A stretch of 27,922 nucleotides of DNA from an uncultured Lachnospiraceae bacterium (GCA_910585825.1 CAJUEY010000038.1:1-27922), one strand, 5' to 3'. Positions 1 to 7,968 are shown, counted from the stretch's first letter. The notes: generated from the letters alone by a model not told the origin. A program made the numbers and translations.

Positions 1-2
1 AT

Positions 3-173
3 ATTGTGGAAGCCGGAGCATACAGAAACAGCATGAATAAATTTAATGAGCATGGTTTTGCTTCTGCAGTGGAGTATATTGCTTTACGCCGGGCAGAATT
101 ACAAGCAGAGTATGAAAAGCATAAAAGACAGGTGGAAATTATGCTTGAACAGAGAAAGCGCGTCTGTAAATAG
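3..173 (+). CDS. C-terminal end of an unrecognised protein (partial)
   Basis: An open frame enters from the left edge and gives about 56 residues before a TAG stop. The visible part is hydrophilic and probably helical: it begins IVEAGAYRNSMNKFNEHG and ends in a run rich in Glu, Lys, Arg and Gln (residues about 30-56), which would suit a coiled-coil or charged helical tail. I do not recognise the family. No ribosome binding site for an internal start is visible, so it is read as the 3' end of a longer gene outside the window. A hairpin followed by T residues at about 294-321 may end its transcript. It could also be a chance open frame, since only 171 bases are seen. Confidence 0.5.
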   Translation: MVEAGAYRNSMNKFNEHGFASAVEYIALRRAELQAEYEKHKRQVEIMLEQRKRVCK

Positions 174-293
174 CGGTTAAATGTAAATTGTAACTCTGTT
201 GTAACACCATGTAGAGCCGGAAAGCCTTTATTTTCAATGGTACGCAGTTCTCCAAGAGATAGTTCAAGACAATATTGCAAAAGAGAGGCATAC

Positions 294-321
294 CCCGGAA
301 ACAATTTGTTTCTGGGATTTT
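294..321 (+). terminator. Candidate intrinsic terminator
   Basis: CCCGGAAACA (294-303) pairs with TGTTTCTGGG (307-316) through one G-T pair, with a 3-base loop, followed by ATTTT. It lies about 120 bases after the partial gene at the left edge and probably ends that transcript. The T run is short, so termination may be weak. Confidence 0.5.
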
Positions 322-553
322 CTTGTGTTTTAAAATCATATATCTCAAAAATGGATTCATAAATTATGTAACTGGCAGCAGGAGCATTAAGTGTGAAAAG
401 ATCTCTAAGGTTTGGCAGATAACTGGAAAGACACATAAGAAATAAAAACTGTAGAACGTAAGAAAATATGACAAAATACGACATGACAATCGTATTGTGA
501 AACTTTAGCGAGTGAAAGGGTGGTGTTTCTGTTCTAAAAAGAAAATAAAACCA

Positions 554-582
554 GTGCAAAAAGCATGGATTTGTGATAAAAT
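554..582 (+). promoter_or_regulatory. Weak candidate sigma-A promoter upstream of nudC
   Basis: GTGCAA (554-559), a 17-base spacer and TAAAAT (577-582), with TG one base before the -10 (extended -10 form). It would give a leader of about 190 bases before the chosen nudC start. The -35 is poor, so this is only a candidate. Confidence 0.3.
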
Positions 583-779
583 GATGCTGCAGTGAGAAAC
601 AGAGAATTTTATAAACGAATTTTTTATGGTAGATGGGACATTTTCGCCAGATATGCGGAAGGATGTCCTTTTTGAAATTGTTTTGTAGTACAGGAAAATA
701 TCTAAAGCCACAAAGGCAATAGAAACGGAACGAAACACAAAGAAAGAATGATGTGAAACGGCGCCGGACAGGAGGTCAT

Positions 780-1640
780 ATGATTCAGGACATTACACCC
801 CATAAATATGATGTGACATATCAGACAGCAGACGCAAAGGAAACGGATATTCTGCTGATTTACCAAAACGACAGCTTATTGTGCTGCATGGAGGACAATA
901 AAATTACATATCCGTCTGTAAAAGAAATCGCAGAAACATTTCCGGACGTATATATAAAAGCCAGATTTCTCTTTTGTATAGATGAACAAAATTATTTTGA
1001 ACTGGCGCAGGCAGAATTGTCGGAATTTGGAAAATGGCGCTACATTTCCAGAGAGAAGCTTCGTAATGTACGCCCTATTTGGAAAGTATTTGCAGGAATT
1101 ACAGGATTCCAGCTGCACAAATGGTATATAGAACACCGATTTTGCGGTCATTGCGGAAGCAGAATGCAGGAGACGGAGAAAGAACGCGCCCTTGAATGCC
1201 TGAATTGCAAAAAGAGAATCTATCCTGTAATCTGCCCAAGCGTTATTGTGGGGATTATCAACGGAGATAAGATTTTAATGACAAAATATGCCGACAGCCA
1301 CAGCCGTTACAGAAAATATGCCCTTGTGGCAGGCTATGTGGAAACCGGAGAAAGTTTAGAGGATGCAGTGCGTCGGGAAGTTATGGAAGAAGTCGGCCTG
1401 CATGTGAAAAATATCCGCTATTACAAAAGCCAGCCGTGGTCTTTTACAGACGCCCTGCTGGTGGGGTTTTTCTGTGAGGTGGACGGTGATACCGGGATTA
1501 CGATGGATGAAGAGGAATTGTCCGCTGCAGAATGGTTTGACAGAAAACATCTTCCCACAGAACATTCTGAGGCTGAAATCAGCCTGACAGGAGAGATGAT
1601 AGAGGCGTTTTGGAACGGATATGAAATAGCAGATGAATAA
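780..1640 (+). CDS. nudC: NADH pyrophosphatase / RNA deNADding Nudix hydrolase NudC
   Basis: NudC-family Nudix hydrolases cleave NAD(H) to NMN(H) and AMP and remove NAD caps from RNA 5' ends. With the start used here (286 residues) a four-cysteine zinc ribbon is seen at C122, C125, C140 and C143. A complete Nudix box follows at about 185-207, beginning GYVETGE and ending REVMEEVGL, with the metal-binding glutamates. SQPWSF at about 217-222 matches the SQPWPF signature that separates NudC from other Nudix proteins. A GTG at 753 would add nine residues but lacks a good ribosome binding site. ATG 780 has AGGAGG ending four bases upstream, slightly close but clearly better. The next gene is lepB, 105 bases on. 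Cytoplasmic; nothing is missing from the catalytic motif. Confidence 0.92.
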   Translation: MIQDITPHKYDVTYQTADAKETDILLIYQNDSLLCCMEDNKITYPSVKEIAETFPDVYIKARFLFCIDEQNYFELAQAELSEFGKWRYISREKLRNVRPIWKVFAGITGFQLHKWYIEHRFCGHCGSRMQETEKERALECLNCKKRIYPVICPSVIVGIINGDKILMTKYADSHSRYRKYALVAGYVETGESLEDAVRREVMEEVGLHVKNIRYYKSQPWSFTDALLVGFFCEVDGDTGITMDEEELSAAEWFDRKHLPTEHSEAEISLTGEMIEAFWNGYEIADE

Positions 1641-1745
1641 AGTGTGAACATTTAAAAAAAGGTGGCGGATCATTTGTTTTAGCGTTATACTAAAAAGAAC
1701 GATGCAAAATAGAAAGATGCACAATAATCGGGAAAGGATAAAAAT

Positions 1746-2315
1746 ATGTCAAAAGAAAGTGCAATAGAAAAAAGACGAGAAGAGGAGTCTGCAGTAAAAG
1801 AAGTGCTCAGCTGGGTTATTACAATTGCGCTTGCCGTAGTAGCGGCGCTGTTTATTAAGAATTATGTGATTATCAATGCCAATATCCCTTCAGGATCTAT
1901 GGAAAATACAATTATGACAGGGGATCGCCTCTTTGGAAACCGTCTGGCATATGTTAGAAAATCTCCGGCGAGGGGAGATATTATGATATTTAAGTTTCCC
2001 GATGACGAAACAGAGAATTATGTAAAACGCGTCATCGGCCTTCCGGGAGAAACGGTAGAGATTCGTGATGCCCAAATTTATATCAATGGTTCGCAGGTTC
2101 CTCTGGAAGAAGATTATTTGAAAGAAGAATGGACAACAGCTACAGGACCGTATCATTTTGAGGTGCCGCAGGATTCCTATCTGGTTTTGGGAGACAATCG
2201 AAACAATTCCTGGGATGCAAGATATTGGGAACATCCTTATGTGACAAAAGATGAAATACTGGGCAAAGCGGTATTTCGTTATTATCCCATTAAGGAGGCG
2301 GGTTCTTTATATTGA
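1746..2315 (+). CDS. lepB: Signal peptidase I
   Basis: A type I signal peptidase removes signal peptides from exported proteins at the outer face of the membrane. The 189 residues start with a charged cytoplasmic segment (1-20), then one membrane helix (about 21-43). The catalytic serine lies in PSGSM (S51) and the catalytic lysine in YVKRVIGLPGE (K94). The conserved box GDNRNNSWDARYW lies at about 149-161. The single N-terminal anchor and short length are typical of Gram-positive SipS-type enzymes. A GGAAAGGAT sequence precedes the ATG. Its last codons contain AAGGAGG (2292-2298), and the stop ends one base before the ATG of the transporter gene, so the two are probably translated together. 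Other signal peptidases may exist elsewhere; the family call is firm. Confidence 0.95.
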   Translation: MSKESAIEKRREEESAVKEVLSWVITIALAVVAALFIKNYVIINANIPSGSMENTIMTGDRLFGNRLAYVRKSPARGDIMIFKFPDDETENYVKRVIGLPGETVEIRDAQIYINGSQVPLEEDYLKEEWTTATGPYHFEVPQDSYLVLGDNRNNSWDARYWEHPYVTKDEILGKAVFRYYPIKEAGSLY

Positions 2316-2316
2316 T

Positions 2317-3492
2317 ATGGTAAGATTTTTGGAAAAGTTTTTTATAAAAGAAAATGAATCCCCCGCGAAACAGCGGCAGTCTTATGGAATGCTCTGTGGA
2401 ACAGTGGGGATTCTTTTCAATATCCTGTTGTTTGCGGGCAAGTTTATGGCGGGCAGTATCAGCAGTTCCATTGCCATTACGGCAGATGCATTTAATAACC
2501 TATCGGATGCAGGCTCTTCTGCTGTGACGCTTGTCGGTTTTAAAATGGCCGGCTCAAGGCCGGATACCGAGCATCCCTTTGGACATGGAAGAATCGAATA
2601 TCTTGCAGGACTCATTGTTTCCGCGGCGATACTGATCATGGCATTTGAACTGATTAGAGATTCTGTTATTAAAGTTCTGCATCCTGCAGAAACAGAATTT
2701 TCCCGGATTGCAGTTGTGATTTTGGTGATTTCCATACTGGTAAAATTATATATGGCGTCTTATAACCGCCGGATTGGAGCCAAACTGGATTCAGCGGCAA
2801 TGAAAGCAGCGGCAACAGACAGCTTAAGCGACGCCCTGGCAACAACGGTTGTGTTAACGGCGACGGTTATTGGACATTTTTGGAAGATTCATATAGATGG
2901 ATACTGCGGCGTGCTGGTAGGGCTATTCATTTTCTATGCCGGAATTTCCGCGGGGAGAGACACTTTAAATCCATTGTTGGGACAGCAGCCGGGAGAGGAA
3001 TTTGTAAATGATATTTACCGGCTTGTAATGGCGCATGAGGGCGTACTTGGAATTCATGATTTGATTGTACATGATTATGGGCCGGGGCGACAGATGATTT
3101 CTCTTCATGCAGAAGTGGCCGCGGATGAAGATATATTGGAGATTCATGATTTGATTGACAGAATTGAAATTGAGCTGAAACAGACGCTCTATTGTGAAGC
3201 TGTGATACATATGGACCCTGTGGTCGCAGATGAGCAGACGGAGAATATGCGCAGCCTTCTAAGAGAAATGGTGCATCAGCTGGGAGACGGGTTTTCCATG
3301 CATGATTTTCGCATGGTTCCGGGGAAAACGCATACAAATCTGATTTTTGACGTAGTGGTGCCTTTTGAATATAAACACAGTGATGAAGAGGTAATCGCAC
3401 TGCTGGAAGAAAATGTAAAAGAAAAAATAAAAGGAAATTATTTTTTAAAAGTACAAATTGACAGAGCCTGTGTAAAATATGAGGCTGGCTAA
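2317..3492 (+). CDS. Cation diffusion facilitator family metal exporter
   Basis: CDF transporters export divalent metals in exchange for protons. The 391 residues begin with a short cytoplasmic segment, then about six membrane helices (about 25-215) and a C-terminal domain (about 225-391) that in this family dimerises and senses metal. Helix 2 carries ADAFNNLSD (N60, D64) and helix 5 carries TDSLSD (D168, D172). The Asp in place of the zinc-type His in helix 5 is more often seen in Mn- or Fe-handling members, so the substrate is inferred, not shown. HPFGHGRIEY (86-95) is the usual conserved loop. ATG 2317 follows the lepB stop by one base. The nearest AAGGAGG is 18 bases away, so initiation probably depends on coupling to lepB. 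The frame stays open upstream to 2251, but those residues do not look like the family. The C-terminal domain is long, which is common in Clostridia. Confidence 0.9.
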   Translation: MVRFLEKFFIKENESPAKQRQSYGMLCGTVGILFNILLFAGKFMAGSISSSIAITADAFNNLSDAGSSAVTLVGFKMAGSRPDTEHPFGHGRIEYLAGLIVSAAILIMAFELIRDSVIKVLHPAETEFSRIAVVILVISILVKLYMASYNRRIGAKLDSAAMKAAATDSLSDALATTVVLTATVIGHFWKIHIDGYCGVLVGLFIFYAGISAGRDTLNPLLGQQPGEEFVNDIYRLVMAHEGVLGIHDLIVHDYGPGRQMISLHAEVAADEDILEIHDLIDRIEIELKQTLYCEAVIHMDPVVADEQTENMRSLLREMVHQLGDGFSMHDFRMVPGKTHTNLIFDVVVPFEYKHSDEEVIALLEENVKEKIKGNYFLKVQIDRACVKYEAG

Positions 3493-3560
3493 GCTTATAT
3501 TTCCTGTGGACTTTGTAACAGCGCAGAACTCTGGGCTGAAAGATAGAATGAGGTGAAATC

Positions 3561-4784
3561 GTGATAAAAAATCTGCTGTTTATTCAGGGCATTTATGATA
3601 CCATAGATTTGTTCATAACAGCATTTGCAGATGCTTTCCGCTGCCTGGGCTGTGTCTGTCATGTGATTGATATCCGGGACAAAGAAAATGCGATGCTTAA
3701 GTTAAAGCGTCTGTTGGAAGACGTTGGAATTGATGGAGTAGTCACATTTAACAATATTGGTTATGATTTGTCTTTTGCGGAAGGGAAAAATATCTGGGAA
3801 GAAAAACAGATTCCCTATTTTAATATATTAATGGATCATCCCTTTCATTATGCCAATCCTCTGAAACATGCGCCTGAGACGTCTGTCGTATTTTGCACAG
3901 ACCGAAATCATGTTGCGTTTTTAAAGCGTTTTTATCCTGATTTAAAACAGGTTGATTTTATGCCTCATGCAGGTATGGAGGCGGACATCAGTGAATACGC
4001 CAGTGCGGGAACCTGTCATTTGTGCCTGCAGGGAAACGCATATCATCCATTGATGGAAGAGCGTTCCATAGATGTCCTTTATGCGGGAGGGCTTTCCAAA
4101 TATGTGGCGGAAGGACTGATCCCGGATTTGGGAGAGATTACAGAATTTGATGCATTCACGGCGACCAGAGAAATTCTTTCTGATTTGATTCGTCATCCCT
4201 ATAAAACAACAGAATCAGCGCTGGAAGAGTATCTGCTGTCCATAGGAAAACAGTACGAAGAGAAAGAATTAAATCACTGGATTACGGAACTGCGGTTTAT
4301 AGATTCCTATGCCGTTTCCTTTTATCGGGAAGAGGCGGTGCGCTGTCTGGTAGAAAGCGGCATAAAAGTGACTGTATTTGGCGGAGGCTGGGACAGATGC
4401 GACTGGACGGAAAATCCTAATTTTATATATGGGGGGAAGATTTTAGCGCCCCAGGTGCTGGAATTGATGAATCACAGTAAAATTGTATTAAATACGATGA
4501 CATGGTACAAAAATGGAATCCATGACCGCATCATCAATGGAATGCTGGCAAAATCTCTGGTTATTACAGACGAATCCGAGTATTTAAATGAGAACTTTGG
4601 AAAAAGCGGGGAGAAACTGGAGATGTTTTCTCTGCTTAAAATGCAGGAATTGCCGGAGATGACGGCAGATCTGCTGCAGAATTCCCAAAGGATGACAGAA
4701 ATAGCGGAAAAGGGCTATCAATATGCAAAAAAACATCATACATGGAAACAGAGGGCAGAGTATATTTACAAACAGTATTTATAG
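3561..4784 (+). CDS. CgeB-like glycosyltransferase (GT-B fold, glycosyl transferase 1-like C-terminus)
   Basis: The product is 407 residues. The N-terminal half looks like the first Rossmann half of a GT-B enzyme, with a conserved-looking segment FNILMDHPFHYANPL at about 88-102. The C-terminal half (about 270-405) has the pattern of CgeB-type glycosyl transferases: VTVFGGGWDR, then LNTMTWYKNGIHDRIINGML and a following VITDESEYL, equivalent to the donor-binding HER..EA..G region. The GTG start has GAGGTG five bases upstream. It follows the transporter by 68 bases. It converges on the fliD-like gene across a shared terminator, and a flagellin lies just beyond. Since many flagellins are glycosylated by enzymes encoded next to them, flagellin is a reasonable substrate guess, but a surface-polysaccharide or spore-coat role cannot be excluded. 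No membrane helix or signal peptide is seen, so it is probably cytoplasmic. Confidence 0.78.
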   Translation: MIKNLLFIQGIYDTIDLFITAFADAFRCLGCVCHVIDIRDKENAMLKLKRLLEDVGIDGVVTFNNIGYDLSFAEGKNIWEEKQIPYFNILMDHPFHYANPLKHAPETSVVFCTDRNHVAFLKRFYPDLKQVDFMPHAGMEADISEYASAGTCHLCLQGNAYHPLMEERSIDVLYAGGLSKYVAEGLIPDLGEITEFDAFTATREILSDLIRHPYKTTESALEEYLLSIGKQYEEKELNHWITELRFIDSYAVSFYREEAVRCLVESGIKVTVFGGGWDRCDWTENPNFIYGGKILAPQVLELMNHSKIVLNTMTWYKNGIHDRIINGMLAKSLVITDESEYLNENFGKSGEKLEMFSLLKMQELPEMTADLLQNSQRMTEIAEKGYQYAKKHHTWKQRAEYIYKQYL

Positions 4785-4831
4785 AAATTGAGGAAAAACC
4801 CATCAAAGGCATTTTTGGATATACAATGGTC

Positions 4832-4878
4832 AAAAAAGCGGCATGCCTGATTGTCTTTACAGGTATGCCGCCTTTTTT
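4832..4878. terminator. Bidirectional intrinsic terminator
   Basis: GCGGCATGCCTG (4838-4849) pairs with CAGGTATGCCGC (4860-4871), 12 pairs with one G-T, loop of 10. Six A precede it (4832-4837) and six T follow (4873-4878), so it can end the glycosyltransferase transcript from the left and the fliD-like transcript from the right. Confidence 0.9.
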
Positions 4879-4886
4879 GATTCAAT

Positions 4887-6182
4887 TTAACAAAAGCGAT
4901 CCAGCATCATTCCGGAATATAAAGAGGAATGATAGGGGGAGGGGAAATTCTCACCCGGTTTTTTGTAAGTTACGATAGTTTTGTTGACATACTGGATCGG
5001 ATCAATGGAGACATTGTTTGCCCTGGCTGACAAAGAACTCTTAAAAGAATCCAGTACGGAAAAAACACCATTTAACTCGTCGGTATCAATTGTTTCTGAC
5101 AACAGATCGCGGTCGATAGAGATGGCGCCGTTTTCTTCCACAAGCATACCAATAGATTCCAAATCGTGCCTGTGGGAAAAAGAGATGTTTCTTAAATCGT
5201 GAAGAAGACGATTTCCCAGAGGTCCGTCTGAATAATGCTCTCCGGTTTCAATAAAACCATTGTAAGCATCTACCAGTTCCTGCAGATTATCTGCCACAGC
5301 GTCTACGCTGGTTTTAAAACCAATCTGCGCGGGTGTATCTTCAGGACTGATTCCATGGAGTGTTAATTCAAAAACTTTGTTAAAGGTAAAAGTATTTGTA
5401 TAGGCAGAGTGTTCTTCTCCGTTAAAAACAAAAGAAGAATTCTGCGCCGGAGATGTAATCTGGTGGATTCCAAGAGTATTCATGGAGTCAATGGAGTCCA
5501 ATGTCGCTTTTGGTTTGATGTCAAACAAAGCTGTTTCGTTTTCGCTAAGACCCGTTTGTTTGGAAGTGAGTTTTAACGCGCTGCGCCCCTTTTCGTCTGT
5601 CATTACCTCAGCTGTAAGACCGACGCCGGAAGAGTTAAACAGCCGTGCCAGCTTTTCCTGAATAGAGCGGTTCGTATCTTCCGGATTTACCGTATATTGA
5701 AATTCGTAAGAATTAGTAGTTGTGGCAAGATCAAATGAATAGTCGCCAGGTGGAAAATCCAGATCAGAGCTGTCTAAAAAATTACCCAGATTTGTCTGGG
5801 GAGCTGCAAGGCTTCGAACCTCAATGTCAAAATTTTGAGAAATGTCTTCATCTGAAGAGCCGCCTATGTAAGACGCAGTGACGATATCCTCATCTGACGA
5901 AATAGCTACTTTTTTCTGGAAGGCATTTTTCAGACCTTCTCCGCTGTCAGATAAAGAGGATACGATGTTCTTGATTTGACGGGCATGTTCCTTGATGTCG
6001 ATTAAAAACATAGGCACCTGCCTGTCATTTCTGATTTTGTACAGAGGAGACTCTTTGTTGATTTTTTGTATGTTGTTGCAGACGCTGCGTAATTCGCTTT
6101 TTTTGTGCGTATCATAACGCGAAGTTGCAGAATTACCATACACTCTTAGATAATAATGGTAAGCGCTGTCAATAAAAGCCAT
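4887..6182 (-). CDS. fliD: Short FliD-like flagellar filament cap (hook-associated protein 2) homologue
   Basis: FliD caps the flagellar filament and helps flagellin subunits fold into place. This product is 431 residues, near the short end of the family. The N-terminus (MAFIDSAYHYYLRVYG, then SRYDTHKKSELRSVCNNIQKIN at about 20-41) resembles clostridial FliD-like proteins. A middle part (about 115-290) contains LATTTNSYEFQYTV and a DTNRSIQEKLARLFNSSG segment, the pattern by which FliD and FlgL proteins feed Ser/Thr-rich beta regions into helices. The C-terminal part holds DNLQELVDAYNGFIE and a SIDRDLLSETID segment, typical of FliD_C. ATG 6182 has AAGGAG eight bases upstream; an in-frame extension to 6233 lacks a site. 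It is divergent from the flagellin gene. No other flagellar gene is visible. A divergent fliD copy or an orphan surface-filament protein are the alternatives. Confidence 0.72.
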   Translation of the reverse strand: MAFIDSAYHYYLRVYGNSATSRYDTHKKSELRSVCNNIQKINKESPLYKIRNDRQVPMFLIDIKEHARQIKNIVSSLSDSGEGLKNAFQKKVAISSDEDIVTASYIGGSSDEDISQNFDIEVRSLAAPQTNLGNFLDSSDLDFPPGDYSFDLATTTNSYEFQYTVNPEDTNRSIQEKLARLFNSSGVGLTAEVMTDEKGRSALKLTSKQTGLSENETALFDIKPKATLDSIDSMNTLGIHQITSPAQNSSFVFNGEEHSAYTNTFTFNKVFELTLHGISPEDTPAQIGFKTSVDAVADNLQELVDAYNGFIETGEHYSDGPLGNRLLHDLRNISFSHRHDLESIGMLVEENGAISIDRDLLSETIDTDELNGVFSVLDSFKSSLSARANNVSIDPIQYVNKTIVTYKKPGENFPSPYHSSLYSGMMLDRFC

Positions 6183-6348
6183 GAATCCCTCTCCTTTCTT
6201 CCGTGAAATTGTGCAGATGCACCGGGATGACATAAATCCGTTTTTGTCATAAAATACACTGTCTTATGAATTATATCGTAACAGAAGTTCTATAATATTA
6301 GAAGGAATCGTAAAAAAATGAAAATTTTTTGAAAATTTACTAAAATCC

Positions 6349-6377
6349 TTGTGAAAAGCAGAAAAATATGTTATGTT
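6349..6377 (+). promoter_or_regulatory. Candidate promoter of the flagellin gene in the divergent fliD-flagellin spacer
   Basis: TTGTGA (6349-6354), a 17-base spacer and TATGTT (6372-6377) lie about 47 bases before the flagellin ATG. It is a moderate sigma-A match. I find no sigma-28 element (TAAA with GCCGATAA at the right spacing) in this 241-base spacer, which is notable for a flagellin. Toward fliD, TATAAT on the minus strand at 6275-6270 is the best -10, but it has no clear -35. Confidence 0.4.
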
Positions 6378-6423
6378 TAAAAAAATATCTTACATAGAAA
6401 ATGAATGAGAAGGAGGGTGTAAT

Positions 6424-7194
6424 ATGACAGTTTCTTCGATGAGCAGCCAATATATGTATCGGGATTATCAGTCCCTTTCCAGTGGAAGACGGATTAACTC
6501 TGCAGCAGATGATGCGGCAGGCGCGGCGATTGCACAGAAGCTTCAGAGCCAGGAGAATGGATATGACGTTGCAAACCGCAATGTCGGAACGTCTCAGGAT
6601 ATGCTTAAAATCGCAGACGGAGCATTAGGTTCTATTACAGACAGTCTTCAGAGAATCCGTGAACTTAGCGTTCAGGCTTATAATGGTCTGTATACGGACG
6701 CTGACAGAGGTGCAATTCAGGCAGAGATTGACCAGTTGAAACAGTCTATTTCAGATACTGCGTCCTGGACACAGTTTAATACAAAGAATCTTTTGGACGG
6801 CACCATGGGAAGTTCTCATGTTGCAGCAGGGCCAAATGGCGACGGAATGGAGCTTCAGATGCCGAACGCCACACTGAAGGCTTTGGGAATAGAAGATTAC
6901 GATGTATCGTCCGGTAATTTTGACATATCGGTAATTGATGATGCATTAGACAAAGTGCTTTCAGCCAGAAGCGATCTTGGAGCGTCTTCCAATCGCCTGG
7001 ATCATGTTATGGCATATAATGCCAATGCATCGTATAATTTGACGTCGTCCAGAAGCCGGATAGAAGATCTGGATTATCCCATGGCAGTTTCCGAATTGAA
7101 AAAAAAGCAGCTTTTGCAGACATTTAATATGATGATGGAGCGGAAGAGGCTGGAAAATGAAAATGGAAAAGTTCTTCAGTTTTTTAAAAGCTAA
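6424..7194 (+). CDS. Short flagellin-family protein
   Basis: Flagellin is the filament subunit. The product is 256 residues and contains the conserved N-terminal block LSSGRRINSAADDAAGAAIAQ (about 18-38), the long helix with QDMLKIADGALGSITDSLQRIRELSVQA (about 59-86), FNTKNLLDG (about 118-126), and a C-terminal helix ending KVLQFFKS that parallels the usual NVLQLL ending. The central variable domain is very small (about 127-165). The N-terminus is unusual: the LSSG motif starts at residue 18, against about 30 in Bacillus Hag, so the first helix of the D0 domain is about 12 residues short. The upstream frame has a stop at 6406-6408, so no longer start exists. AGGAGG (6411-6416) lies seven bases before the ATG. 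A strong terminator follows at 7331. It may be a filament subunit, a minor filament component or a flagellin relative with another job. Confidence 0.85.
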   Translation: MTVSSMSSQYMYRDYQSLSSGRRINSAADDAAGAAIAQKLQSQENGYDVANRNVGTSQDMLKIADGALGSITDSLQRIRELSVQAYNGLYTDADRGAIQAEIDQLKQSISDTASWTQFNTKNLLDGTMGSSHVAAGPNGDGMELQMPNATLKALGIEDYDVSSGNFDISVIDDALDKVLSARSDLGASSNRLDHVMAYNANASYNLTSSRSRIEDLDYPMAVSELKKKQLLQTFNMMMERKRLENENGKVLQFFKS

Positions 7195-7457
7195 AGACAG
7201 GATTCATGTAATAGGATGGTAAAGTATGTGCCGATAAATGTTTTCAGGCAGACTGATTGAAAAAAGATAGGTCAATCGCAGGCTATACCGAGAACCGCTA
7301 TTATTTAAATAGCTGAATAACTGACAAACTAAAGTGTAAAGTCTTTATGGAAGGAGGAAGGCTTTACACTTTTTGCTTCTCGCAGAATGTACAGTTTATG
7401 CGTATTTCCGGGCTGGAAATGATTATTTTTATCCTTATATAAGTTTGAAAAAAAGAA
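7195..7457. other. Non-coding spacer between flagellin and the rpmG promoter
   Basis: Outside the terminator at 7331-7374 I see no gene. GCCGATAA at 7230-7237 matches a sigma-28 -10 element but has no -35 at the correct distance. A small dyad GCTATT/AATAGC lies near 7298-7314. With the promoter and leader that follow, the gene-free stretch runs to 7570. Confidence 0.5.
7331..7374 (+). terminator. Intrinsic terminator after the flagellin gene
   Basis: AAAGTGTAAAG (7331-7341) pairs perfectly with CTTTACACTTT (7362-7372); the loop is 20 bases and T residues continue to 7374. It isolates the flagellin transcript from the rpmG-secE-nusG unit. Confidence 0.8.
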
Positions 7458-7486
7458 TTGACGGCTATACAAGATTGTGCTATGAT
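7458..7486 (+). promoter_or_regulatory. Sigma-A promoter of rpmG-secE-nusG
   Basis: TTGACG (7458-7463), a 17-base spacer and TATGAT (7481-7486). The leader contains TATGCC/GGCATA (7515-7520 with 7531-7536), a small hairpin not followed by T residues. Confidence 0.85.
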
Positions 7487-7570
7487 AGAACAGCTTGGAA
7501 GTAGGTCTTTTTTTTATGCCTAAATTTCGGGGCATAGAAAACACACAATGAATTTATGGAGGTGGAAGTT

Positions 7571-7720
7571 GTGCGCACGAGGATTACATTGGCATGCACA
7601 GAATGCAAACAGCGTAATTACAACACAAAAAAGGACAAGAAAACTCATCCGGACAGAATGGAACTGAAAAAGTATTGCAGATTCTGCAGAAAGCATACTT
7701 TACACAAAGAAACCAAATAA
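7571..7720 (+). CDS. rpmG: Ribosomal protein L33 (zinc-binding type)
   Basis: The product is 49 residues, a large-subunit protein near the E site. It carries the C+ form's four zinc-binding cysteines, C9 and C12 in LACTECKQRNY and C36 and C39 in KKYCRFCRKH. The start is GTG, with GGAGG at 7558-7562 eight bases upstream; there is no better ATG. It is the first gene after a strong promoter and lies 26 bases before secE, the usual order in Firmicutes (rpmG-secE-nusG). Length and all conserved residues are normal. A second, zinc-free L33 copy elsewhere in the genome would be common but cannot be checked here. Confidence 0.95.
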   Translation: MRTRITLACTECKQRNYNTKKDKKTHPDRMELKKYCRFCRKHTLHKETK

Positions 7721-7746
7721 TCCGGAAAGGGTAAAGGAGTGGAATT

Positions 7747-7956
7747 ATGGCAGATAACGCGAAAGTAGACAAAGCTCCTAAGACGAGCTGGTTCGAAGGT
7801 TTAAAAGCCGAGTTCGGCAAAATTGTCTGGCCGGCAAAAGAGCCACTTGCAAAGCAGACCGCAGCTGTAATCGCTGTATCAGTTGTCGTAGGTCTGATTA
7901 TCACAATACTGGATACCTTTATTCAGTATGGTATTGATTTCCTGGTAAATTTATAA
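7747..7956 (+). CDS. secE: Preprotein translocase subunit SecE
   Basis: SecE is the small membrane subunit that stabilises SecY in the SecYEG channel. The product is 69 residues, the short single-span form of Gram-positive bacteria. An amphipathic cytoplasmic helix carries WFEGLKAEFGKIVWPAKEP (about 15-33), the conserved part that lies along SecY. One membrane helix follows (about 38-65). AAAGGAG precedes the ATG. It lies between rpmG and nusG, 12 bases before nusG, the standard neighbourhood. Confidence 0.95.
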   Translation: MADNAKVDKAPKTSWFEGLKAEFGKIVWPAKEPLAKQTAAVIAVSVVVGLIITILDTFIQYGIDFLVNL

Positions 7957-7968
7957 TGGAGGCGTTTT

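Larger units (their letters stand above)
174..779. other. 606-base stretch without a convincing gene
   Basis: Apart from the hairpin at 294-321 and a weak promoter-like element at 554-582, I see no gene here. Two short open frames on the minus strand (139-360 and 505-738) have no ribosome binding site before their starts. The base composition is A-rich and irregular, as in a decayed or purely intergenic region. No tRNA-like cloverleaf or repeat array was seen. Confidence 0.55.

Noticed and set aside
139..738. Two small minus-strand frames in the left non-coding stretch
   Set aside because: No ribosome binding site before either start and no recognisable protein pattern.
7230..7237. GCCGATAA sigma-28-like -10 box
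   Set aside because: No TAAA-type -35 at the right distance (only at 6 or 34 bases), and no gene follows before the terminator.
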